A DNA stretch of 31,133 bases, taken from assembly GCA_964649415.1 (NCBI GenBank), contig CAZYSK010000068.1, positions 1 through 31,133 of the forward strand, given 5' to 3'. This document shows positions 16,126-22,492 of this stretch, piece by piece. The DNA comes from CAZYSK01 sp964649415. GTDB taxonomy: Bacteria > Chloroflexota > Anaerolineae > B4-G1. The translations under genes and the position numbers were made by a program. Below the pieces are notes generated by a model. That model made no database searches, was not told the origin of the DNA, and worked only from the letters and a program-made list of their open reading frames with translations. The first letter of the stretch is position 1. Every line of letters starts with the position of its first letter.

Positions 16126-17037
16126 ATGGGAAGAGGTTGGAACGCCTTCCGCTCTGGTCTCTCCCAGGCTTCCCGCTATAGAGGCATGCTGTTGATCCTG
16201 CTGCTCGTCAACCTTGCCAGCGCGCTGCCCCTGGTTGCGCTCCCCGCCCTGGGGCTGGGCGACGTATTCGGCCAGCGCCCTGCGATACGGCAGGCCGCCG
16301 ACGGCGTGGATCCCTGGCTGGTCGTCGAGACACTGATGGCACCGTTAAGCGGCACGGTGTTGGGGAAGGACCCCTGGCCGCACCTGACACGCCGGTTGCA
16401 GCAGGCGTCATTGCTCGGGCTGCTTACTCTCCTGATCGTGCCCGTGATGGCCTGGCTGCTGGCCTCGTTTCTAAACGGTGGCGTGCTGCTTACTGTGGCG
16501 GAAGCTGCCCGGTCGGATACTCCTGAGGGGATCACGCGACCCTTCCGCTGGCGCCGTTTCCTGTGGGGCTGCTGGCATTGGTTCGGCGCTTTCCTGCTCT
16601 TGGGTGCGGCGCGTGGGGTGGCGTTCCTGCTGGTGTTTGTTCCGCTCACCGGCCTGGCACTGGTGGCCGTTGCGCTCGTTGGCGGATGGCTGGCGTGGGT
16701 GCTCGCCCCGTTGCTGGTGCTCCTGGCTGTGCTCTGGCTGGCGTGGATCGAGTTCACGCGCATCGTTGCCGTCGTTGAGGGCACCCGCAACGTCGCCCGC
16801 GCTTTCGGCAGGGCTGCGCGCTACCTCTTCCGACACGTGCCAGCGGTGGCCGGGCTGTATGCACCGGCACTCGTATTGCTGGGCCTGCTGCACGCGCTCT
16901 ATCACTGGGGCATACGTCCCTGTCTACCATTGAACTGGTGGCTGCTCGTTCTCGTTGTGCAACAGGCGTTCATTCTGGCCCGGCTGTGGGCGCGGCTGGC
17001 GCGCTTGGCGGGAGGCGTTGCGCTGTACCGGGGGTAG
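16126..17037 (+). CDS. Polytopic membrane protein of unknown function
   Basis: This 303-residue protein is very hydrophobic, with about six predicted membrane segments (about 21-43, 96-117, 147-178, 180-206, 239-261, 270-288). A hydrophilic loop around residues 45-95 contains Pro, Asp and Trp and probably lies outside or forms an amphipathic stretch. I see no catalytic or transporter signature. The ATG is 2 bp after the M1-like peptidase stop, with GGAGG nine bases upstream inside the end of that gene, so the two are almost surely co-translated. The layout suggests a membrane partner or anchor of the peptidase, which is inference only. Confidence 0.8.
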   Translation: MGRGWNAFRSGLSQASRYRGMLLILLLVNLASALPLVALPALGLGDVFGQRPAIRQAADGVDPWLVVETLMAPLSGTVLGKDPWPHLTRRLQQASLLGLLTLLIVPVMAWLLASFLNGGVLLTVAEAARSDTPEGITRPFRWRRFLWGCWHWFGAFLLLGAARGVAFLLVFVPLTGLALVAVALVGGWLAWVLAPLLVLLAVLWLAWIEFTRIVAVVEGTRNVARAFGRAARYLFRHVPAVAGLYAPALVLLGLLHALYHWGIRPCLPLNWWLLVLVVQQAFILARLWARLARLAGGVALYRG

Positions 17038-17070
17038 GATTGGTCGTCTTTCCCTCGTGCCGTCCCTTCC

Positions 17071-17099
17071 TTGACAAAGTGTGGCTGTCGTGGTAGACT
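17071..17099 (+). promoter_or_regulatory. Strong sigma70-like promoter ahead of a candidate small RNA
   Basis: A perfect -35 box TTGACA (17071-17076), a 17-bp spacer and TAGACT (17094-17099) predict a transcription start near 17106. No protein gene of note starts before the terminators at 17250-17320, which points to a short non-coding transcript. Confidence 0.6.
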
Positions 17100-17105
17100 G
17101 CTACC

Positions 17106-17285
17106 AGTTATGAATCAGGTTGACATGATGGTAGATTGCTTTATTGGTATAGCGTACACAGCCTCCGGGAATATCAAGCGACCAGCCTACGAAGGGCCAG
17201 ACACTTGTCTGGGTTGGTTCGTTTGACCTGCGTGGTTGAAGGGAAATCCAGAGCCAGCCTCCAGACAGGGGCTGGCTCTTCTCTT
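17106..17285 (+). ncRNA. Candidate structured small RNA of unknown family, about 180 nt
   Basis: The stretch is bounded by a strong promoter and an intrinsic-terminator-like hairpin. Inside it, 17176-17187 can pair with 17212-17224 in a stem of about 11-12 pairs with one bulge and two G-U pairs. This stem encloses a six-pair hairpin with an ACTT loop (CCAGAC at 17197-17202 with GTCTGG at 17207-17212, sharing the innermost pair region). I do not recognise 6S, SRP, tmRNA or RNase P motifs. It could also be an untranslated leader whose gene has been lost. Confidence 0.35.
17250..17285 (+). terminator. Intrinsic terminator-like hairpin
   Basis: AGAGCCAGCC (17250-17259) pairs perfectly with GGCTGGCTCT (17270-17279) around a 10-base loop, and is followed by a T/C-rich tail, TCTCTT. 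It would end the transcript from the 17071 promoter and readthrough from the membrane-protein gene. Confidence 0.7.
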
Positions 17286-17320
17286 GCGCGATGGACACTC
17301 GCCCATCGCGCTTCGCTTTT
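17286..17320 (+). terminator. Second intrinsic terminator-like hairpin
   Basis: GCGCGATGG (17286-17294) pairs perfectly with CCATCGCGC (17303-17311) around an 8-base loop, followed by TTCGCTTTT. It directly abuts the first hairpin, making a double terminator that insulates the amino acid transport locus downstream. Confidence 0.7.
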
Positions 17321-17540
17321 CTGGCCGGCTGTCGAAGGCGGCAGATGTGGAAGGACGGCGTGGGGCGACACCGCGCACCAGTGGAAGCAGCACTCGATCA
17401 TCTCTGCACGTGTTGGCTGTGATTCATACCAATCAGTGCAGGCGGGCGCAGCGAATATGGGTCGTGTGTCTAGATCAGCCTCTGCGCCGTCCGGCGAATC
17501 CATTGCAAGTTTGAGATACACGCTGCGGTCAGATTGGCTC

Positions 17541-17569
17541 TTGACTTCGCGTGCTAGCCGTGATAAACT
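17541..17569 (+). promoter_or_regulatory. Sigma70-like promoter of the amino acid binding-protein gene
   Basis: TTGACT (17541-17546), a 17-bp spacer and TAAACT (17564-17569) preceded by TGA, which gives an extended -10 element. The expected start near 17576 leaves a leader of about 140 nt before ATG 17717. Confidence 0.55.
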
Positions 17570-17621
17570 CGAAGCAGGTCGGGGTATTTCACCTGATTTC
17601 ACGGCGCCACGAAAGGAGGTG

Positions 17622-17651
17622 ATGGGCAAACGCGATATCTGTCCACTCTGA
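17622..17651 (+). other. Nine-codon open frame in the leader of the binding-protein gene
   Basis: ATG 17622 opens a frame of nine codons and a stop (MGKRDICPL). The sequence GAAAGGAGGTGAT immediately before and across the start matches the full complement of the 16S rRNA 3' end, but the core is only two bases from the ATG, which is too close for normal initiation. It may be a ribosome-binding element or a leader peptide that tunes the downstream gene. The evidence is weak. Confidence 0.2.
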
Positions 17652-17716
17652 GGGAGTCACACACTGTGCACAGGGCAAGAGGTAGCTGATACACGAGCGG
17701 AAAAGGAGAGAAGAAA

Positions 17717-19237
17717 ATGAGCAAGGCAACGAGAGTACTGCCCCTAATGACGATCCTAGCGATCATTGTAGCGATGTTGGCTGCGTGCGGTCCCCAGCCA
17801 ACAGAGGTTCCTACGGAAGCTCCCGTGGAAGCGCCGACCGAGGCTCCCGAGGAGGCTCCTGAGGAGGAGCCGGCCGCCGAAATGGGCAAGGTGATCATCG
17901 GTACGAACGCCGAGTATCCACCCTTCGAGTTCGTGGACGAGGCAGGCGACATCGCCGGCTTCGACCCCGACCTGATGACCGCCATCGCGGAGGCGGCGGG
18001 CTTCGAGTTCGAGTTCGTCAACACGCGCTGGGACGGCATCTTCGTCGCGCTGGCGTCGGGCGAGTTCGACGCCGTGATCTCCGCCGCGACCATCACGCCC
18101 GAGCGGGCAGAGACGGTCGACTTCAGCGACCCCTACTTCAACGCCGGGCAGATGATCGCCGTGCGGGCCGACGAGACCGAGATCACCGGTGCGGATGACC
18201 TGGATGGCAAGAAGGTGGGGGTGCAGTTGGGCACGACGGGCGACATCTGGCTCTCGGACAACACCGGTGCCGAGGTGGTGCGCTTCGACGAGAACACGCT
18301 CGCCTTCCAGGCCCTGGCCAACGGCGACGTGGACGCGGCGATGGCGGACGGCCCGACGGCCATCGACATCATCCAGGCCAACCCCGAGATGGGTCTCACG
18401 GTCCTCCCAGAGGTCTACACCGATGAGGAGTACGGCATCGCCGTCAACAAGGACCGGCAGGACGTCCTGGCGGCGATCAACGAGGGCCTGGCGGCAGTCA
18501 AGGCCAGCGGCGAGTACGACGAGATCTACGACAAGTACTTCGGCACCGAAGCACCGGCTGCTGACCTGGGTGAGGTCGTCATCGGCACGAACGCTGAGTA
18601 TCCACCCTTCGAGTTCGTGGACGAGTCGGGCAACATCGCCGGCTTCGACCCCGACCTGATGACCACCATCGCGGAGGCGGCGGGCTTCGAGTTCGAGTTC
18701 GTCAACACGCGCTGGGACGGCATCTTCGTCGCGCTGGCGTCGGGCGAGTTCGACGCCGTGATCTCCGCCGCGACCATCACGCCCGAGCGGGCAGAGACGG
18801 TCGACTTCAGCGACCCCTACTTCAACGCCGGGCAGATGATCGCCGTGCGGGCCGACGAGACCGAGATCACCGGTGCGGATGACCTGGATGGCAAGAAGGT
18901 GGGGGTGCAGTTGGGCACGACGGGCGACATCTGGCTCTCGGACAACACCGGTGCCGAGGTGGTGCGCTTCGACGAGAACACGCTCGCCTTCCAGGCCCTG
19001 GCCAACGGCGACGTGGACGCGGCGATGGCGGACGGCCCGACGGCCATCGACATCATCCAGGCCAACCCCGAGATGGGTCTCACGGTCCTCCCAGAGGTCT
19101 ACACCGATGAGGAGTACGGCATCGCCGTCAACAAGGACCGGCAGGACGTCCTGGCGGCGATCAACGCGGGTCTGGCGGCGGTCAAGGCCAGTGGCGAGTA
19201 CGACGAGATCTACGAAAAGTACTTCGGCACTGAGTGA
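17717..19237 (+). CDS. Amino acid ABC transporter binding lipoprotein with two fused SBP domains
   Basis: This 506-residue lipoprotein (LAAC, Cys24) has a Pro/Glu/Thr linker and then two complete SBP_bac_3 domains (about 56-275 and 284-506). Each has the GTNAEYPPFEF start, the TPERAETVDFSDPYF segment whose Arg binds the ligand carboxylate in the family, and a DGPTAI segment near the ligand amino group. Usual members have one domain and about 260-280 residues. Codons in the middle of the two domains are identical at DNA level, so the copies are very recent or kept alike by gene conversion. It captures polar amino acids for the permease and ATPase encoded downstream. ATG 17717 has AAGGAGAG upstream. 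A 392-bp gap with repeats separates it from the permease. Confidence 0.93.
   Translation: MSKATRVLPLMTILAIIVAMLAACGPQPTEVPTEAPVEAPTEAPEEAPEEEPAAEMGKVIIGTNAEYPPFEFVDEAGDIAGFDPDLMTAIAEAAGFEFEFVNTRWDGIFVALASGEFDAVISAATITPERAETVDFSDPYFNAGQMIAVRADETEITGADDLDGKKVGVQLGTTGDIWLSDNTGAEVVRFDENTLAFQALANGDVDAAMADGPTAIDIIQANPEMGLTVLPEVYTDEEYGIAVNKDRQDVLAAINEGLAAVKASGEYDEIYDKYFGTEAPAADLGEVVIGTNAEYPPFEFVDESGNIAGFDPDLMTTIAEAAGFEFEFVNTRWDGIFVALASGEFDAVISAATITPERAETVDFSDPYFNAGQMIAVRADETEITGADDLDGKKVGVQLGTTGDIWLSDNTGAEVVRFDENTLAFQALANGDVDAAMADGPTAIDIIQANPEMGLTVLPEVYTDEEYGIAVNKDRQDVLAAINAGLAAVKASGEYDEIYEKYFGTE
17886..19237 (+). repeat. 684-bp in-frame tandem duplication within the binding-protein gene
   Basis: The second domain repeats the first with an offset of exactly 684 bp (228 codons). 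By eye the copies are identical over about 500 bp (17982-18482 against 18666-19166), while both flanks differ by scattered mostly silent changes. Such a pattern of an identical centre with diverged edges is what gene conversion leaves. Confidence 0.9.
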
Positions 19238-19305
19238 GGGGTGAGGCTTATCCCACTGACTCGATAGGGTCCATCCCTATCTGAGCTGGAGTCGGTTGAT
19301 GAGGC

Positions 19306-19354
19306 GGACATTGGTCGTGCGTCCGCGGACGTTGTGGACATTGACTGTGTGTCC
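19306..19354. repeat. Two units of the GGAC...GTCC intergenic repeat family
   Basis: Units at 19306-19324 and 19336-19354 match the family pattern GGACATTGACCGTGCGTCC with a few changes. They lie about 70 bp after the binding-protein stop. Each unit starts with GGAC and ends with GTCC, an inverted repeat. Confidence 0.7.
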
Positions 19355-19365
19355 GATGTGAATCT

Positions 19366-19401
19366 GCCATCGGTGGGGACCTGAGTGTCTCCACCGATGG
19401 C
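19366..19401 (+). terminator. Strong stem-loop between binding-protein and permease genes
   Basis: GCCATCGGTGGGGAC (19366-19380) pairs with GTCTCCACCGATGGC (19387-19401) over 15 positions with one G-T pair, around the six-base loop CTGAGT. There is no T-run after it. Stem-loops at this place in importer operons often protect the binding-protein mRNA or reduce readthrough, so that the binding protein exceeds the membrane parts. That role is inferred here. Confidence 0.65.
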
Positions 19402-19498
19402 TCCCTGGGTTCGCGGCGCACGCGAGTCACCGAAGCGTCTCCGAACCTGCAAACCGGCGCTATTCAAGACCGGGCAGGTTCGGGATACCGGTTCTTGC

Positions 19499-19598
19499 GG
19501 ACATTGACCGTGCGTCCGTGGACATTGACCGTGCGTCCGTGGACATTGATCGTGCGTCCGCGGACATTGACCCCGACCGTCTGCGGTCGGCTGCGTCC
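19499..19598. repeat. Tandem 21-bp GGAC...GTCC repeats with a hairpin-bearing fourth unit
   Basis: Three units of exactly 21 bp start at 19499, 19520 and 19541. A fourth (19562-19598) is lengthened by the perfect hairpin CCGACCG-TCTG-CGGTCGG (19573-19590). The array sits 30 bp before the permease start and fills the end of a 392-bp gene-free gap. The same long unit occurs again at 22255-22291. Confidence 0.9.
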
Positions 19599-19629
19599 GG
19601 CGTAGGAGTTTTCCATTTGGGGAGTGACT

Positions 19630-20415
19630 ATGACTGCTGAAGTGCAAAAGGCAAGAAGGGGCAGGGCGCTGCCCATTCCATGGGAGCGCATCCCCTGGTG
19701 GCTAGTCATCCTGGCCATCGTAGGCATCACCGTCGGCTGGTCCGTCCTGACCTCGGAAGCGTATACCAAAGTCATTAAGTTCGTAGCGGCTGGCCTCAAG
19801 CTCACCCTGCAGGTGACACTCATATCCTTTGGCATTTCGTTGATCGTGGGCTTGATATTCGGCTTGATGCGGGTGTCAAAGAACCCTGTTTTATATGCCG
19901 TGTCCACTCTCTACGTGGAGGTCATGCGCGGCGTTCCCTTGCTGGTGATCATTCTGTACATGGGGTACGTCATCACGCCTGTGATACGTGATGCCACTGG
20001 GGGCAGAGTAGACCTACAAGGCATCCCGGCTGCGGTTTCCGGTATAGCGATATGCTACGGCGCGTACCTGGCCGAGGTCTACCGGAGCGGGATCCAGTCC
20101 ATCGAGCGCGGTCAGATGGAGGCAGCCCGATCTCTGGGTATGAGCTACATCCAGGCGATGCGCCACGTGATTCTGCCCCAGGCCATCCGTCGCATATTGC
20201 CCCCCCTGGGCAACGACTTCATCTCTATGCTCAAGGACTCTTCGTTGATCGCGGTCATTGCCCTGCCAGATCTCTTGCAGATGGGGCGTCTATACGTCTC
20301 CCGCACGTTCCGCGCCTTCGAGGGGTACAACACCGTCGCGCTGCTATACCTGGTGCTGACCCTGTTCCTATCTCTGATGGTGCGTATCGTTGAAAGGAGG
20401 ACGGCCATTGAGTGA
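19630..20415 (+). CDS. Amino acid ABC transporter permease
   Basis: This 261-residue HisM/GlnP-type permease carries the His/Glu/Gln/Arg/opine permease domain with about five to six membrane segments. The conserved EAA loop that docks on the ATPase reads EAARSLGMSYIQAMRHVILP, followed by the typical LPPLGNDFISMLKDSSL stretch. A single permease suggests it works as a homodimer. I chose ATG 19630, with GGGGAG five bases upstream; an in-frame GTG two codons earlier overlaps that ribosome binding site. The N-terminus carries an extra basic, proline-containing segment before the first membrane helix. Its end overlaps the ATPase start by 8 bp, so the two are translationally coupled. Ligands are delivered by the double-domain lipoprotein encoded upstream and perhaps by the one at 21319-22179. 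Confidence 0.94.
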   Translation: MTAEVQKARRGRALPIPWERIPWWLVILAIVGITVGWSVLTSEAYTKVIKFVAAGLKLTLQVTLISFGISLIVGLIFGLMRVSKNPVLYAVSTLYVEVMRGVPLLVIILYMGYVITPVIRDATGGRVDLQGIPAAVSGIAICYGAYLAEVYRSGIQSIERGQMEAARSLGMSYIQAMRHVILPQAIRRILPPLGNDFISMLKDSSLIAVIALPDLLQMGRLYVSRTFRAFEGYNTVALLYLVLTLFLSLMVRIVERRTAIE

Positions 20416-21148
20416 GCCAATCATCAAGATAGAGCACGTCCACAAGCATTTTGGTCATCTGAAAGCCGTCGTTGACGTCAGCACCGAGGTTCAACAGGGC
20501 GAGGTGGTGGTCATTATCGGTCCGTCAGGGGCAGGCAAGTCCACGCTCCTGCGTTGCATCAACAACCTGGAGACAATTGACGGTGGGCGCATTGTCGTAG
20601 ACGGCGTCTCTATCACCGAGACGCCGGACATCAACGAAGTGCGGGCCGAGATCGGAATGGTCTTCCAGCTCTTCAACCTCTTCCCGCACCTGACGGCTTT
20701 GGAGAACATCACGCTCGCCCAACGCGTGGTGCGCAAGCGCGGCCGCGAAGAGGCAGAGGCGACCGCCCGGGAGCAGTTGGCCAAGGTAGGCATCTCTGAG
20801 AAGTGGAACTCCTATCCCTCGCAGCTTTCGGGCGGCCAACAGCAGCGCGTCGCCATCGCCCGCGCGCTGGCGATGGACCCGAAGATCATGCTTTTCGACG
20901 AGCCCACCTCTGCTCTGGACCCCGAGATGATCAAAGGGGTGCTGGACGTAATGCTGGACCTGGCGCGAGACGGGATGACGATGGTGGTCGTCTCGCATGA
21001 GATGGGCTTTGTCAGAGCGGCCGCGGATCGGATCATCTTCATGGACAATGGGTCCATCGTCGAGGAAACGTCGCCGCATGGCCTGTTCACTGCGCCTAAG
21101 GAAGACCGTACGAAGCTGTTCCTGAGCCAAATCCTGCGTCACGAATAG
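20408..21148 (+). CDS. Amino acid ABC transporter ATP-binding protein (GlnQ/HisP type)
   Basis: This 246-residue ATPase powers the permease encoded just upstream. Walker A is GPSGAGKST (38-46), the signature LSGGQQQRVAIARAL starts at 140, Walker B ends in LFDEPTSALD (Asp164, Glu165), and the switch His is in VVSHEMGF. These are hallmarks of the polar amino acid uptake subfamily. I chose the TTG codon at 20408 because AAAGGAGG lies seven bases upstream and the protein then begins MSEPIIKIEHV as in relatives; an in-frame TTG at 20390 would overlap the ribosome binding site. The gene ends the operon and is followed 50 bp later by a terminator-like hairpin. Confidence 0.95.
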   Translation: MSEPIIKIEHVHKHFGHLKAVVDVSTEVQQGEVVVIIGPSGAGKSTLLRCINNLETIDGGRIVVDGVSITETPDINEVRAEIGMVFQLFNLFPHLTALENITLAQRVVRKRGREEAEATAREQLAKVGISEKWNSYPSQLSGGQQQRVAIARALAMDPKIMLFDEPTSALDPEMIKGVLDVMLDLARDGMTMVVVSHEMGFVRAAADRIIFMDNGSIVEETSPHGLFTAPKEDRTKLFLSQILRHE

Positions 21149-21198
21149 GGCTACGCCGGGCATACCGGTGTGACAATCTGGTGCGGGGTCAATGGACC

Positions 21199-21219
21199 GC
21201 GAGCATTCCTGCTCGCTTT
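21199..21219 (+). terminator. Terminator-like hairpin after the importer operon
   Basis: GCGAGCA (21199-21205) pairs perfectly with TGCTCGC (21210-21216) around the loop TTCC, followed by TTTA. Its position 50 bp after the ATPase stop fits transcription termination. Confidence 0.6.
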
Positions 21220-21237
21220 ACTGAGCACGGTTTCCGC

Positions 21238-21256
21238 GGACGTTGATCGTGCGTCC
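21238..21256. repeat. Single unit of the GGAC...GTCC repeat family
   Basis: This 19-bp unit differs from the family pattern at two positions (GTTGATC for ATTGACC). It lies between the convergent ATPase and binding-protein genes. Confidence 0.75.
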
Positions 21257-21270
21257 GGGTAGCGGATGAG

Positions 21271-21300
21271 AAACCAGGTCTTGCGGAGAAAACCTGGTTT
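21271..21300. terminator. Bidirectional terminator-like hairpin between convergent genes
   Basis: AAACCAGGT (21271-21279) pairs perfectly with ACCTGGTTT (21292-21300) around a 12-base loop. The A/T ends give a short T-run on either strand. It sits 18 bp beyond the stop of the minus-strand binding-protein gene. Confidence 0.6.
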
Positions 21301-21318
21301 CGTCGTGGGTCCGTGCCC

Positions 21319-22179
21319 CTACGGCGGACTCAGCCACCTGTCTGCCAGCGCGTCCATGCTCCCATCCGCCTCCATCTTTGCCAGCGCATCGTTGATCGCC
21401 CGTAGGAGATGCCGGCTTTCTTGATGCACGGCCACGGCATAAGGCTCCTCGACGACCGGCTCCCCTGCGATGAATAGCCCGATGGCCTCGGGGGAGGGCA
21501 TCGCCTCGTAGTGTTGGACGCCCACCAGGGCCGAGACGTGATCCACCAACGCGTAGTCGGCCTCGCCCGTGGCGACCTGGGCCAGGGCATCGGTTGCCGT
21601 CTGGCAGGGCACCACAGTCAAGCTCTCTAGCCGGCGGGCCCATTGTCGCGCCTCCAGGTCTCCCCGGCTGCCGAATTCCACCGCCAGTGTGCATCCATCC
21701 AGCGCCTGCCCGCCACCACCCCCTTGCTCGTCACGGCGACCGGCGCGGTCGGCGGCCACGAGCACCTGCCCCGCATCGAAGTACGGCGTCGAGTAGGCGA
21801 AATCAGCCATGCGGGCAGGGTTGATGACGAGCGCGGAGATCACGGCGTCCACGTGACCGACCACCAGCGCGTCATAGAGGCCATCGTAGGGCAGATTGGC
21901 CACGAATTGCACCTCGAGCCCCAATCTCTCGCCCAATTCCCGCGCCACATCCACGTCAAACCCGACCAGCGTCCCGTCGGCGGCGATGGACTCAAAGGGC
22001 GGGAAGCTGGCATCCATCCCCACGCGTAGGATGCTGGTCTGCTGTACGTGATCCCAGACATCATCAGGGCGCGCGCAAGCGCTCAGGAGAGCACACACGG
22101 CGCAGCAGAATGCGAGCACCGCCCGGTTTCGTGTCCCCCATGCCTTGAGTGTAGTCAGAGGTGTGGTCAGCGCGATCAT
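21319..22179 (-). CDS. Amino acid-type substrate-binding lipoprotein (SBP_bac_3 family)
   Basis: This 286-residue lipoprotein has a signal peptide ending LLSAC (Cys35) and one SBP_bac_3 domain. Landmarks are GMDASFPPFES, LVGFDVDVARELGERLG, the Arg in NPARMADFAYSTPYF that binds ligand carboxylate in the family, and ADYALVDHVSAL. A Gly/Gln-rich insertion (around RRDEQGGGGG) interrupts the domain hinge region. It has no permease of its own here. Converging on the importer operon, it may feed the same transporter with a second range of ligands, or act as a sensor. I chose ATG 22179 because the signal peptide begins there and the promoter leaves only about three untranslated bases. In-frame codons continue upstream, but through the promoter and repeats. 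Confidence 0.88.
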   Translation of the reverse strand: MIALTTPLTTLKAWGTRNRAVLAFCCAVCALLSACARPDDVWDHVQQTSILRVGMDASFPPFESIAADGTLVGFDVDVARELGERLGLEVQFVANLPYDGLYDALVVGHVDAVISALVINPARMADFAYSTPYFDAGQVLVAADRAGRRDEQGGGGGQALDGCTLAVEFGSRGDLEARQWARRLESLTVVPCQTATDALAQVATGEADYALVDHVSALVGVQHYEAMPSPEAIGLFIAGEPVVEEPYAVAVHQESRHLLRAINDALAKMEADGSMDALADRWLSPP

Positions 22180-22188
22180 CTCTCTGCA

Positions 22189-22217
22189 ATTGTACTCTAC
22201 CGCCTTGAGAGTGGCAA
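22189..22217 (-). promoter_or_regulatory. Sigma70-like promoter of the single-domain binding protein, nearly leaderless
   Basis: On the minus strand TTGCCA (22212-22217) and TACAAT (22189-22194) are separated by exactly 17 bp. The expected start is near 22182, about three bases before ATG 22179. This matches the arrangement at the C39-like peptidase gene. Confidence 0.6.
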
Positions 22218-22254
22218 CCGCCGTTTTGACAAGGTGCTTCCGTGAAGAAGGCGC

Positions 22255-22316
22255 GGACATTGACCCCGACCGTCTGCGGTCGGCAACATCCGGGCGGTCC
22301 ATTTTGCCGTGCGTCC
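22255..22316. repeat. Hairpin-bearing unit of the GGAC...GTCC family plus a decayed unit
   Basis: 22255-22291 repeats the 37-bp long unit of 19562-19598, including the perfect hairpin CCGACCG-TCTG-CGGTCGG (22266-22283). A degenerate unit follows at about 22296-22316. The rest of the 313-bp divergent gap holds the two promoters and no gene that I can see. Confidence 0.85.
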
Positions 22317-22322
22317 GTGGAC

Positions 22323-22351
22323 TTGACATTCTATGTCATCCCTGCGATACT
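22323..22351 (+). promoter_or_regulatory. Sigma70-like promoter of the uncharacterised secreted-protein gene
   Basis: A perfect TTGACA (22323-22328), a 17-bp spacer and GATACT (22346-22351). The -35 box lies at the edge of a GGAC...GTCC unit: family units read GTGGACATTGACC here, and a two-base loss gives GTGGACTTGACA. The expected leader is about 135 nt. Confidence 0.5.
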
Positions 22352-22492
22352 TGGCCCCAGTCTTCGAAGCGCTTCCCGTTCTATCCTCAGGACACGTCCG
22401 TTCTTTTCAGGTCGTTCCTTGCTAGGTAATGGCGTGGGTTCATTCCAAGACGATCTCCGCTCACGTCTCCATTAACAAAGGACTTGGTGAAT

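Larger units (their letters stand above)
17038..17716. other. 679-bp intergenic region without a convincing protein gene
   Basis: The region holds, in order, a strong promoter (17071-17099), a possible structured RNA (17106-17285), two adjacent terminator-like hairpins (17250-17320), a stretch from about 17321 to 17540 in which I see no feature, and a second promoter (17541-17569). The leader of the next gene follows, with a tiny open frame and a 10-bp palindrome CTGTGCACAG (17664-17673). Open frames of about 150-170 codons cross it on both strands but run through the terminators and lack protein-like composition. Confidence 0.7.

Noticed and set aside
16126..17037. Transporter or ABC permease assignment for the membrane protein
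   Set aside because: There is no EAA loop, no ATPase partner and no family motif; only hydrophobicity supports it.
17136..17651. A 171-codon plus-strand frame (and 151 codons on the minus strand) between membrane protein and binding protein
   Set aside because: Both run through two terminator hairpins, use biased residues and lack defensible ribosome binding sites.
19499..19598. CRISPR array at the 21-bp repeats
   Set aside because: There are no spacers between the units, the repeat is too short, and no cas gene is near.
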